From Flagellimonas_B algarum (GTDB lineage: Bacteria > Bacteroidota > Bacteroidia > Flavobacteriales > Flavobacteriaceae): a DNA stretch of 64,000 nucleotides. The notes below the pieces were generated by a model that saw only the letters and a program-made list of their open reading frames with translations, made no database searches and was not told where the DNA came from. Positions 26,002 to 34,016 of the stretch are shown piece after piece; position 1 is the stretch's first letter, and the number at the start of each line of letters is the position of its first letter. Both the position numbers and the translations under genes were made by a program. The stretch is from the NCBI RefSeq assembly GCF_040513375.1, contig NZ_JBEVTG010000002.1:1-64000 (forward strand). The letters run 5' to 3'.

Positions 26002-26289
26002 ATGGATACCCAAAAGTCCGATGAATTTTACAATCGTTTACGCGAACAGCTCTTGGAAGACAGTACCTGGCCTTCCACCTACCTCTACAAGTTCATAGTA
26101 CCCACGGATACCGAAAAGATCGGACGGATACAAGCGATTTTCGACGTTCCGGGAGCGGTCATTGAATCCAAACAATCGAAAAAAGGGACCTATACCAGCG
26201 TGTCGATTACCCTGAAGGCCAAAGACCCCGATGCGATTATCGAAAAGTATAAGGAAGTCGCTGTTATCGAGGGTGTAATTTCCCTTTAA
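26002..26289 (+). CDS. DUF493 (YbeD-like) protein
   Basis: A protein of 95 residues with the ACT-like DUF493 features: WPSTYLYKFIVP, a SKKGTYTSVSITLKA strand pair and EKYKEVAVIEGVISL at the end. A small cytosolic protein of unknown regulatory function; YbeD in E. coli is near lipoic acid genes but none are here. A TATATTTG element lies 12 bases before the ATG, with its TTG only 13 bases further up, so the promoter assignment is weak. Confidence 0.88.
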   Translation: MDTQKSDEFYNRLREQLLEDSTWPSTYLYKFIVPTDTEKIGRIQAIFDVPGAVIESKQSKKGTYTSVSITLKAKDPDAIIEKYKEVAVIEGVISL

Positions 26290-26374
26290 TGGCAGTGGAA
26301 TGCCATAATTTTAGTAATTTGCGTACGTAAATACGATACTTCCAGATTTTTGTATCACCTATAAACTTTCCAGA

Positions 26375-27028
26375 TTGAATTTAGTAGACAACCTCGAATA
26401 CAATACAGAGCGGTCAAAGCTTTTTATACCTGAATACGGCCGTCACTTTCAAAAAATGGTCGATCATGCGGTCTCTATAGCCGACCGTGAAGAACGGAAT
26501 AAGGTCGCCCAATCCATCATCAGTGTAATGGGCAATTTGCAACCGCACTTACGTGATGTACCCGATTTCCAGCATAAGTTGTGGGATCAACTGTTTATCA
26601 TGTCCGACTTTAAATTGGATGTCGATTCGCCCTTTCCGATCACTTCGAAAGAGGTGTTGCAACAACGCCCCGATCCTTTGGAATACCCGCAGAATTTTCC
26701 GAAATACCGATTTTATGGAAACAACATCAAGCGAATGATCGATGTTGCAGTGTCCTGGGAAAAAGGGGATATGCGTGACGGGCTTGAATATGCCATTGCC
26801 AATCACATGAAAAAATGTTATCTCAATTGGAACAAGGATTCCGTTGAAGATTCGGCCATCTTCGGTCATCTCAAGGAGTTGAGTGATGGTCAAATCGATT
26901 TGGCACCCGACGGTGAAAGCCTGACCGAGAGCACCCAATTCTTGAAAAACCGTATTCAAAAGTCGAACCGTAGCAACAATAACAACAACAAAAAGCAACG
27001 GAACAACCGCAATAAAAAACGTTACTAG
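26375..27028 (+). CDS. DUF4290 protein
   Basis: A protein of 217 residues beginning with TTG; MNLVDNLEYNTERSKLFIPEYGRHFQKMV is the typical Bacteroidota start of DUF4290. The body is alpha-helical. The last 25 residues form a basic Asn-rich tail (about 193-217), which suggests RNA or nucleic acid contact, an inference. murA starts 13 bases after its stop, a common pairing in this lineage. Function is unknown. Confidence 0.85.
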   Translation: MNLVDNLEYNTERSKLFIPEYGRHFQKMVDHAVSIADREERNKVAQSIISVMGNLQPHLRDVPDFQHKLWDQLFIMSDFKLDVDSPFPITSKEVLQQRPDPLEYPQNFPKYRFYGNNIKRMIDVAVSWEKGDMRDGLEYAIANHMKKCYLNWNKDSVEDSAIFGHLKELSDGQIDLAPDGESLTESTQFLKNRIQKSNRSNNNNNKKQRNNRNKKRY

Positions 27029-27041
27029 GAAACGAATCCAC

Positions 27042-28349
27042 ATGGGTACATTTCGAATTGAAGGAGGGCAACGGCTGCAAGGCGAGATCATGCCCCAAGG
27101 TGCCAAGAATGAAGCACTACAGATTCTATGCGCCGTATTACTGACGGCCGAGGAAGTAAGCATCACCAACATTCCGGACATTGTCGACGTCAACAAACTG
27201 ATCGCCCTATTGGAAGACCTTGGGGTGAAGATCCAGAAAAAGGGAAAGGGCAGTTATACTTTTAAGGCCGATGACGTTAACCTCGACTACCTCCAATCAG
27301 ATAAATTCAAACAAGACGGGCGCGGGCTGCGCGGTTCGATCATGTTGGTCGGACCACTCTTGGGACGTTTCGGAAAAGGATACATACCAAAACCCGGGGG
27401 CGATAAGATCGGAAGGCGTCGTTTGGATACCCATTTTGAAGGCTTTATCAAGTTGGGGGCCCGTTTTCGCTACAACAGGGAAGAGTATTTTTATGGCGTA
27501 GAGGCCGAGAAACTACAGGGTACCTACATGCTATTGGACGAAGCCTCGGTAACAGGAACGGCCAATATCGTGATGGCTGCCGTGTTGGCCGAAGGTACGA
27601 CCACTATTTACAATGCCGCTTGCGAACCCTACCTACAACAACTTTGCAAAATGCTCGTTCGCATGGGTGCGAAAATATCAGGCATCGGTTCAAATTTGTT
27701 GACCATAGAGGGAGTTCAGGAGTTAGGGGGTACCGAACACGCCATGCTTCCGGATATGATCGAGATCGGAAGTTGGATCGGTTTGGCGGCCATGACCCAA
27801 AGTGAATTGACCATTAAGAACGTTAGCTGGGATAATCTGGGACAGATTCCGAACGCTTTTCAAAAATTGGGTATCACGATCGAAAAACGGAACGATGATA
27901 TCTACATTCCGGCACACGAATCGGGCTATGAGGTCCAAAATTACATCGATGGGTCCATCCTGACCATTGCCGATGCCCCTTGGCCGGGCTTGACCCCTGA
28001 TCTCTTGAGTATCTTACTGGTTACGGCCATCCAGGCAAGGGGAGAGGTGGTCATCCATCAAAAAATGTTCGAAAGCCGGCTGTTCTTTGTAGATAAACTG
28101 TTGGATATGGGGGCCAAGATCATTCTCTGTGATCCACACAGGGCGACCGTGATCGGTCATGACTTCAAATCGAGCCTCAAGGCAACGACCATGACCTCAC
28201 CCGACATTCGGGCAGGGGTTTCCTTGCTGATTGCCGCGCTATCCGCTAAAGGGGTGTCTACCATCCACAATATCGAACAAATCGATCGCGGATATGAGAA
28301 TATTGACGAGCGTTTGCGCGCGATCGGAGCGAAGATTACCCGGGTTTAA
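27042..28349 (+). CDS. murA: UDP-N-acetylglucosamine 1-carboxyvinyltransferase MurA
   Basis: A protein of 435 residues. It transfers enolpyruvate from PEP to UDP-GlcNAc, the first committed step of peptidoglycan synthesis, in the cytosol. The two-domain EPSP-synthase fold is clear from GGQRLQGEIMPQGAKNEALQ, LRGSIMLVGPLLGRFG and the C-terminal IDRGYENIDERLRAIGA. The active-site loop reads PGGDKIGRRRLDTHFEGF: position 121 is Asp where E. coli MurA has the fosfomycin-reactive Cys115. This substitution is known elsewhere to keep activity and give fosfomycin resistance. Confidence 0.96.
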   Translation: MGTFRIEGGQRLQGEIMPQGAKNEALQILCAVLLTAEEVSITNIPDIVDVNKLIALLEDLGVKIQKKGKGSYTFKADDVNLDYLQSDKFKQDGRGLRGSIMLVGPLLGRFGKGYIPKPGGDKIGRRRLDTHFEGFIKLGARFRYNREEYFYGVEAEKLQGTYMLLDEASVTGTANIVMAAVLAEGTTTIYNAACEPYLQQLCKMLVRMGAKISGIGSNLLTIEGVQELGGTEHAMLPDMIEIGSWIGLAAMTQSELTIKNVSWDNLGQIPNAFQKLGITIEKRNDDIYIPAHESGYEVQNYIDGSILTIADAPWPGLTPDLLSILLVTAIQARGEVVIHQKMFESRLFFVDKLLDMGAKIILCDPHRATVIGHDFKSSLKATTMTSPDIRAGVSLLIAALSAKGVSTIHNIEQIDRGYENIDERLRAIGAKITRV

Positions 28350-28362
28350 GTAGGCTTTCCAG

Positions 28363-28797
28363 TTAGTGGTCCGCCTTCGAGAATAGGATTTCCTTGACGT
28401 TTTCGAAAAAAGGAATGGCGATTTTGTTAGGTTCCATAAATACGCCTGAAGCATTGAAAATCGTATCGATCTGTTTCAACTTGATGTTGGCCGAAGTACC
28501 GTTTTGACCATAATCATGAAATGCCATGCTCCAATCCTTGAACAAGCGATCATTCCGCTGTTCCTCACAGATCACGGTGATTTCATGATGTCTGTCATCA
28601 TTACTGATTTTCTCGAACAAAGTCTTGACCTTGTCGTCTTCGCCTTCAAGCAGTTGTAAAAATTGGTTGTTGTGAAACAACAAGCAGCCCGTGATATCAT
28701 TGTACACGTTACGATCTCTGGCATCGCTAAGCATGTGGTAGATTTGCGACACCTCAAAAGATTCACTGGCTACCGATCGGTATACAAGCGAAATCAT
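28363..28797 (-). CDS. BLUF blue-light photoreceptor (short form)
   Basis: A protein of 144 residues with the complete FAD-binding BLUF set: Tyr6 in SLVYRS, Asn30, TGCLLF, Gln48 in FLQLLEG, and Trp89/Met91 in DWSM. Light rearranges the Tyr-Gln hydrogen bonds in this family. The C-terminal 50 residues carry only the two capping helices, and no EAL or other output domain is attached, so it must act through a partner protein. It lies two genes from the photolyase operon on the same strand. Confidence 0.92.
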   Translation of the reverse strand: MISLVYRSVASESFEVSQIYHMLSDARDRNVYNDITGCLLFHNNQFLQLLEGEDDKVKTLFEKISNDDRHHEITVICEEQRNDRLFKDWSMAFHDYGQNGTSANIKLKQIDTIFNASGVFMEPNKIAIPFFENVKEILFSKADH

Positions 28798-28877
28798 AAA
28801 TCTATTTATTGTTTATTGGTTGTTACTCAAATATAGGCGATTGAGCGCGGTTTTACAACGCAACGGGTACTTCCGGA

Positions 28878-29879
28878 CTATTTTTCGACAAGGCATCCAT
28901 CAGGATATTTGGCAAAACGACCCCGTTCGACAGCATGCACGTTGTCGGGGTAAGGCCAGGGCCACCCTCCGAACTGGGTCAACCGATATTCTTGCATGGC
29001 TTGTTCGATCTCGGCTTGGGTATTCATGACGAACGGCCCGTATTTGGCAACGGGTTCGGCAATAGGCTTGCCTTGTAAGAGTATGAAATGCCCTTGCTCA
29101 TTACCATTGACGAGGGAAGTTTCAACGGTAGGGTCCAAAACAATACCTTGATTGGGTCCGTATTCCTTAGCCCCTATTTTTAGTGAAGACCCCTGGTAAA
29201 AATATAGGGTGCGATTCACCGTTTTCGAGGCTTTGGGTAGGGTTATGCTTGCCAGGGCATCGATCTTCAAATTCCATATGGCCACTTCGTTTTCCGCTAT
29301 AGCGGCCCATGAGTCCGGGGCAGGTGCAACCGCCTCTTGCCCCTTGTAACTGCCCGCGATGACTTTGACTTGTCCACCGTCTTCCGCTACCAAGGGAATA
29401 TCTTCATGCCAAAGCATCTTGAAATGTGGTGCGACGAACTTACTGGCCTTCGGAAGGTTCAACCATATTTGGAAGAGTTCTAACGGATTGGGTTTGTCGG
29501 TATGGATCAAAGGAAACATTTCGGAGTGTTGTACCCCACTGCCAGCGGTCATCCATTGCACATCGCCTTCCCCGAACCTACCTGCCGCCCCGAGGGAATC
29601 GGAATGGTCACAGAACCCCTTGTTCACAATGGTAATGGTCTCGAAACCCCGGTGGGGGTGGTACGGAAACCCCGGTATGCTGGTACCGTGATACATACGC
29701 CATCCGTCTTTTAGGGTAAAATCGTTACCGAGGTTCCTTTCTGCCAAGGATGCTTCGTCGACACCCAATTGCCCGTTCCCTTTAGGGTAATGATCCAAAT
29801 GGTATACGCTGAACAAAAAGGGATCTTGGGTTTGCCAAGGGAAACCCAGGTCAAAACTTTGCAATACGGGGTCACTCAT
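28878..29879 (-). CDS. Pirin family bicupin protein
   Basis: A protein of 333 residues. The metal site of pirins is intact: HPHRGFE (His74, His76) and the VQHSE motif (His118, Glu120). The second cupin is present, with a C-terminal segment PYPDNVHAVERGRFAKYP. Bacterial pirins include quercetin dioxygenases and regulators of pyruvate metabolism. Substrate is unknown. Its start lies 4 bases after the stop of the upstream M20 gene, so the two form a unit. Confidence 0.9.
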   Translation of the reverse strand: MSDPVLQSFDLGFPWQTQDPFLFSVYHLDHYPKGNGQLGVDEASLAERNLGNDFTLKDGWRMYHGTSIPGFPYHPHRGFETITIVNKGFCDHSDSLGAAGRFGEGDVQWMTAGSGVQHSEMFPLIHTDKPNPLELFQIWLNLPKASKFVAPHFKMLWHEDIPLVAEDGGQVKVIAGSYKGQEAVAPAPDSWAAIAENEVAIWNLKIDALASITLPKASKTVNRTLYFYQGSSLKIGAKEYGPNQGIVLDPTVETSLVNGNEQGHFILLQGKPIAEPVAKYGPFVMNTQAEIEQAMQEYRLTQFGGWPWPYPDNVHAVERGRFAKYPDGCLVEK

Positions 29880-29883
29880 GGGC

Positions 29884-31311
29884 TTAGTTTTCTCCGATTG
29901 GAGGTGGGCCGTCGATCATGGCTTCATAGACCTCATCCCCTTTTCGCATTTTGAATTCCTCTTTGACTTCGGCCACCAGCTTTTCGTTCTCGAAAAGATC
30001 GACCATGGTCATGGCCATGGCTTTTGAGGCATAGCTCATGCCCTTATGGCCGATGCTCATGGCCCCACAGGCTACTACGGCCCAAGAATGCCACGGGGTG
30101 TCTTTGGGAGCGGTGGTCACGCTTAAATTGATGTTAGGTACGTTCCAGCTCACATCGGCGACATCGGTCGATCCCCCTCCAGGAAACTCCTCCGTAGCCC
30201 GTAAAGGATTGATGTTGCTGTCCATTCCGACCTCCGGTTTGCCCGTTGCTCGCTGAATGGCCTTCCCAAAAGCTACCTCTTCTTTGGTGTAAGCTATCGG
30301 CCCAAGGAGTTCGAGATTGCCCTGCATGATCTCACCTCCTCTGCGATTGACCAACATCTCGTAAATGCCTGAAACCAGCGATATTTTGTAGTCGACATTG
30401 GCCATGATCGCCGCACCTTCGGCCATCTTTTTCACCTGCTCATAGGTCGGGAGCATGACTTTACGTTTTGGGTCCCTGACCCGTACCCAGATTTTAGAAT
30501 AGTCGGGTACGACATTGACCACCTGGCCCCCATCTTGGATGTGGTAATGGATCCTCGATGTCGGCTTGATATGTTCTCGGTAATAATTGATCCCCGTGGT
30601 ATAGAGTTCCAAGGCATCGGAGGCACTACGTCCGTTCCAGGGATCGGCGGATGCATGGGCGGCTTGTCCATAAAACTCGACGATGAAATCGATCAAGGAT
30701 AACCCGCTTTGTACATCGGCTTCTATATTCGCACCGGGGTGCCAACTGATGTTCACATCCACATCATCCCAAAGGCCCGCTTCGACCATCCAGACTTTGG
30801 CAAAGTATTTTTCCTCGGCAGGCGTTCCTAAAAATTTGATGGTTCCCTTGATTTTCCCTTCCTGCATCAACTCTTTAATAGCAATGGCGGCACCAAGACT
30901 TGCGGTTCCGAACATGTTATGGCCGCAGCCGTGACCGGATCCGCCCGGTACCAAAGGGTCTTTTTCCGGACTTCTTTTTTGTGAAAGTCCAGGTAGGGCA
31001 TCAAACTCCCCCAAAATACTGATTACGGGGCTACCTGAACCGTATACCGCGGTAAAGGCCGTCGGAATATCGGCCACACCTCGTTTGACGTTAAATCCGT
31101 TCTTTTCGGCATAGTCGGCTAAAATTCTTGAAGATCCGCTCTCATTGAAGGCTGTTTCAGCCAACTCCCAAATGGAATCGCTGATCGCGATCAAATCGCT
31201 TTCGTGGTTTTCGATGGAACTGATGACCTTCTTTTTGCTCGATGTCATTTTTTGTCCCATTAAAGGGATGCTACACAGCAAACAACACAGGGAGATGTAG
31301 ATGGTTTTCAT
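29884..31311 (-). CDS. M20 amidohydrolase, AbgB-like, secreted
   Basis: A protein of 475 residues starting MKTIYISLCCLLCSIPLMGQ, a signal peptide; the 47 residues further upstream in frame are not. Metal-binding motifs of the M20 dinuclear zinc family: GHGCGHNMFGTA, PAEEKYFAK, and GSTDVADVSW at the C-terminus. The arrangement fits the aminobenzoyl-glutamate/amidohydrolase B branch, which hydrolyses amide bonds of acylated amino acids. The export signal places it in the periplasm, so it may release amino acids from amides there. Substrate not defined. Confidence 0.9.
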   Translation of the reverse strand: MKTIYISLCCLLCSIPLMGQKMTSSKKKVISSIENHESDLIAISDSIWELAETAFNESGSSRILADYAEKNGFNVKRGVADIPTAFTAVYGSGSPVISILGEFDALPGLSQKRSPEKDPLVPGGSGHGCGHNMFGTASLGAAIAIKELMQEGKIKGTIKFLGTPAEEKYFAKVWMVEAGLWDDVDVNISWHPGANIEADVQSGLSLIDFIVEFYGQAAHASADPWNGRSASDALELYTTGINYYREHIKPTSRIHYHIQDGGQVVNVVPDYSKIWVRVRDPKRKVMLPTYEQVKKMAEGAAIMANVDYKISLVSGIYEMLVNRRGGEIMQGNLELLGPIAYTKEEVAFGKAIQRATGKPEVGMDSNINPLRATEEFPGGGSTDVADVSWNVPNINLSVTTAPKDTPWHSWAVVACGAMSIGHKGMSYASKAMAMTMVDLFENEKLVAEVKEEFKMRKGDEVYEAMIDGPPPIGEN

Positions 31312-31366
31312 TTTCGGATGGAATAATTGGTTTCGAGTATAAGATAACCCAAAAAACCGAAAGAAA

Positions 31367-32677
31367 TCAACCCACCGCGGCTTTGTAGGTTTCGAGGCAG
31401 CGTTCACGGGCGAACTTATGGTCGACCATGGGCAAAGGGTAGGTGAGTTCATTCAATTCAGGCACCCATTTTTGGATATAGGTTTGCTGCTTATCGAATT
31501 TCTGCACTTGGGTCGTGGGATTGAAAATCCGGAAATAAGGGGCGGCATCGACCCCACTGCCAGCGGCCCATTGCCAGTTACCCACATTACTGGCTAATTC
31601 AAAATCAAGCAATTTTTCGGCAAAGTAAGCCTCGCCCCACCGCCAATCGATCAATAAATGCTTACAAAGGAAACTGGCGACCAGCATGCGCACCCTATTG
31701 TGCATATACCCCGTCGCATTCAATTCACGCATTCCGGCATCGACCAAATGGTAGCCGGTCATGCCCGTTTTCCAACGTTCGAAATCGTCTGGGTCGTTGC
31801 GCCAAGCGATGCGGTCATATTTGGGTTTGAACGCACGATCGACGGTATGCGGAAAGTGCCAAAGGATCTGCATGAAAAATTCCCTCCAAATCAACTCACT
31901 CCAAAAGACCTCGTTCTTTGAAGCGATGGCCTTACGCATCATTTTACGGATAGAAACCGTTCCGAATCGGAGGTGGGGGCCCAACCGGGAAGTGCCCTTT
32001 TCCTTGGCCGGAAAATTCCGGGTAGCCTCATAATTTTCGATAAGCTCCTTGGTCGCTACGAAATCGGGAACGCTGATCGATGCATCTTGAAACCCCATTT
32101 CGGCCAGGGAGACTGGAGAAGGCAATGGTCCTGAATAACAATTGCCGAGTATCGAAAGCGTATCGTATTCGATCAATTGCAGCGCGGGGTTGAACTGTGA
32201 TTTCCAACGGTTTTTGTATGGGGTGTACACCACGTAGGGCGCCCCGTCGTCCTTGGTGACTTCCCCTTTCTCGAAGATTACTTGGTCTTTAAAGGTCTTA
32301 AAACCTACCTTGTTTTCCGAAAGTAAGGCTGCGATATGCCCGTCACGCTTATTAGCATACGGCTCATAGTCGTGATTGGTGTAGACCGTTTCGAGCTGGT
32401 AATCGGTCATCAGTTGTTCGAAAATAGCTTCCGGTTTTCCGTAAGCGATGTACATACCACCACTTTGATGTGCCTTGAGTTCAGCCTGCATGGTGTTCAA
32501 GGCCCTGAAAATAAAGTATACCCGGGGGTCGTCTTTCGGGAGTTTGGCCAACAATTCCGGATCGAAAATGAAAAGCGGAATGACCGGAACATCCCCTTTC
32601 AAAGCGTTGTAGAAACCGACATTGTCATCCAGTCTTAAATCCCTACGGAACCAAAATACCGCAACCCGTTTTCCCAT
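31367..32677 (-). CDS. Deoxyribodipyrimidine photolyase
   Basis: A protein of 436 residues. The antenna domain starts VAVFWFRRDLRLDDN; the FAD domain has RLGPHLRFGTVS, WRWGEAYFAEKLLDFELASNVGNWQWAAGSG and DAAPYFRIFNPTTQ, all photolyase landmarks. It repairs cyclobutane pyrimidine dimers with light. The ATG and the stop of the upstream SDR gene share one base (ATG against TAA), so the two are coupled. An unrelated M20 gene follows. This is the last gene of the light-linked operon that starts at the SRPBCC gene. Confidence 0.93.
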   Translation of the reverse strand: MGKRVAVFWFRRDLRLDDNVGFYNALKGDVPVIPLFIFDPELLAKLPKDDPRVYFIFRALNTMQAELKAHQSGGMYIAYGKPEAIFEQLMTDYQLETVYTNHDYEPYANKRDGHIAALLSENKVGFKTFKDQVIFEKGEVTKDDGAPYVVYTPYKNRWKSQFNPALQLIEYDTLSILGNCYSGPLPSPVSLAEMGFQDASISVPDFVATKELIENYEATRNFPAKEKGTSRLGPHLRFGTVSIRKMMRKAIASKNEVFWSELIWREFFMQILWHFPHTVDRAFKPKYDRIAWRNDPDDFERWKTGMTGYHLVDAGMRELNATGYMHNRVRMLVASFLCKHLLIDWRWGEAYFAEKLLDFELASNVGNWQWAAGSGVDAAPYFRIFNPTTQVQKFDKQQTYIQKWVPELNELTYPLPMVDHKFARERCLETYKAAVG

Positions 32678-33369
32678 TAATTGACGTTTAAGGTCGACAT
32701 ACCGCCATCGATTCCGATGATCTGTCCGGTGACCCAGCTGCTTTGGTCCCTTAACAAGAAGCTGGCCAATTCGGCGATTTCTTCAGGGTGCCCATAGCGT
32801 TTCATCGGGTGCCGGGCAGCCATCAATTCCTTTTTACGATCGTTGCCGAGCAAACGTGATGCCAAAGGGGTATCGACCAATGAGGGGGCGATGGCGTTAA
32901 ATCGAATTTTAGGCGCGTATTCTGCCGCCATTGATTTTACAAAGCCTTCTACCGCGCCTTTAGCGGCAGCGATACTGCTGTGGAAAGGCATCCCGGTAGT
33001 TACTGCGACCGTGCTGAAAAAGAGCATGCTAGAACCTTCGGCCATTCTAGGGAGCACCGTTTTCAGCACTTTGACCATAGCAAAGAAATTGAGTTCCATA
33101 GCCTCGTAAAAAGACTCTGTAGACAACATCTTGAAAGGTTTCAGATTGATACTTCCTGGCAGAAAGGCGAAACCATGGATGGTTTCGGGCAATTGCGTAG
33201 GGTCCAATACATCAGTGGTCGCATCGAAAGGAATGTATGTCAGATCTTCCGATTCCAGCTCAGGTCGTGTGCGTGAAGCAACGGTAATTTGGTGTTCACC
33301 CACAAGTTTTTGTATGAGTTCATGCCCAATACCATGGGACCCTCCGATAAGAAGGATGTGCTTTTTCAT
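32677..33369 (-). CDS. SDR-fold protein lacking the catalytic Tyr
   Basis: A protein of 230 residues with the Rossmann motif GGSHGIGHE (9-17) and the SDR segments FFST at 117-120 and FHSSIAAAKGAVEGF. The canonical YxxxK has become I133-A-A-A-K137; Ser119/Thr120 and Lys137 remain but no Tyr is at the usual place. The tail MSTLNV is conserved in type. It may bind NADP(H) without normal redox chemistry. It sits between the SRPBCC gene (1 base upstream) and photolyase (overlapping stop/start). Confidence 0.88.
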   Translation of the reverse strand: MKKHILLIGGSHGIGHELIQKLVGEHQITVASRTRPELESEDLTYIPFDATTDVLDPTQLPETIHGFAFLPGSINLKPFKMLSTESFYEAMELNFFAMVKVLKTVLPRMAEGSSMLFFSTVAVTTGMPFHSSIAAAKGAVEGFVKSMAAEYAPKIRFNAIAPSLVDTPLASRLLGNDRKKELMAARHPMKRYGHPEEIAELASFLLRDQSSWVTGQIIGIDGGMSTLNVN

Positions 33370-33370
33370 A

Positions 33371-33868
33371 TCAAATCGCTTTTAGGGTTAATGAATGCTG
33401 CGCTCCAGGTACCGAGCCGAACAATTCGGTCAACCTAGTTTCACGATATTCAAAAATGCGTTTCAATTGTTTTTTAACCAACAGGGGGTGGGCCAAACGG
33501 CCTAAGATTCCGAATGGCAATTTATAGTCGATGATATCTTCCATTTCGACCCCTTCCGGCGTCTCTTTGATGAAGTGTTTGTGATGCCATAGGGCGTAGG
33601 GCCCGAAACGTTGTTCGTCAACAAAATAGTCCCCTTCCTTCACATGGGTGATTTCAGTGACCCATTTGGTTGAAATACCCGCGAAGGGCTTCACGATATA
33701 TTGAATGATCTGCCCTTGGAACATCGGGCGGTCAGCTCCCGATAAGATGATGAAACCCATATGGTCCGGGGTGATGACTTTGAGGTTTTTGGGGTCTGAA
33801 AGAAAATCCCAGGCTTCTTTCTTCGTAATGGGAAAGGACTGCTTTGCGTGAAGCTGATATAATTTCAT
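33371..33868 (-). CDS. SRPBCC family protein
   Basis: A protein of 165 residues starting MKLYQLHAKQSFPITKKEAWDFLSDPKNLKVITP, a polyketide cyclase/START-type helix-grip fold with a hydrophobic ligand pocket. The longer frame to 33895 has no family support. First gene of a three-gene unit SRPBCC-SDR-photolyase found in light- or carotenoid-linked loci of Bacteroidota. The ligand is unknown. An inverted repeat and a TATCTTTG box lie upstream. Confidence 0.88.
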   Translation of the reverse strand: MKLYQLHAKQSFPITKKEAWDFLSDPKNLKVITPDHMGFIILSGADRPMFQGQIIQYIVKPFAGISTKWVTEITHVKEGDYFVDEQRFGPYALWHHKHFIKETPEGVEMEDIIDYKLPFGILGRLAHPLLVKKQLKRIFEYRETRLTELFGSVPGAQHSLTLKAI

Positions 33869-33881
33869 TGGGTATTTTTTA

Positions 33882-33889
33882 CAAAGATA
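33882..33889 (-). promoter_or_regulatory. -7 element of the SRPBCC-SDR-photolyase operon
   Basis: TATCTTTG on the minus strand fits TAnnTTTG, ending 13 bases before the ATG. The nearest upstream TTTTTTG lies 24 bases away (33914-33920), slightly beyond the usual range. Confidence 0.5.
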
Positions 33890-33899
33890 ATCCAACTAT

Positions 33900-33927
33900 G
33901 TTTAAATAAAAATCAAAAAAGTTAAAC
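33900..33927. promoter_or_regulatory. Candidate operator, inverted repeat at the photolyase operon promoter
   Basis: GTTTAA and TTAAAC half-sites separated by 16 A/T-rich bases. The repeat covers the probable -33 region of the minus-strand operon. An AACTAAAGTT palindrome follows at 33930-33939. A MerR-type (CarH/LitR) light-dependent repressor is an attractive but unproven reader; no such gene is in the window. Confidence 0.4.
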
Positions 33928-34016
33928 AAAACTAAAGTTGAGCTAGGAAATGGCGTTCGTCCTGGAATTTGGGGCTTTAACGTGCTTTTCGTAAAGGGGT
34001 CCTACAAAATCGTATT

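Noticed and set aside
26288..26305. ATGGCA/TGCCAT hairpin after DUF493
   Set aside because: The stem is only 6 base pairs and is not followed by a clear T run.
33900..33927. The photolyase repeat as another site for the LacI-type regulator
   Set aside because: It lacks the central GTTTAAAC core and has half-sites 16 bases apart.
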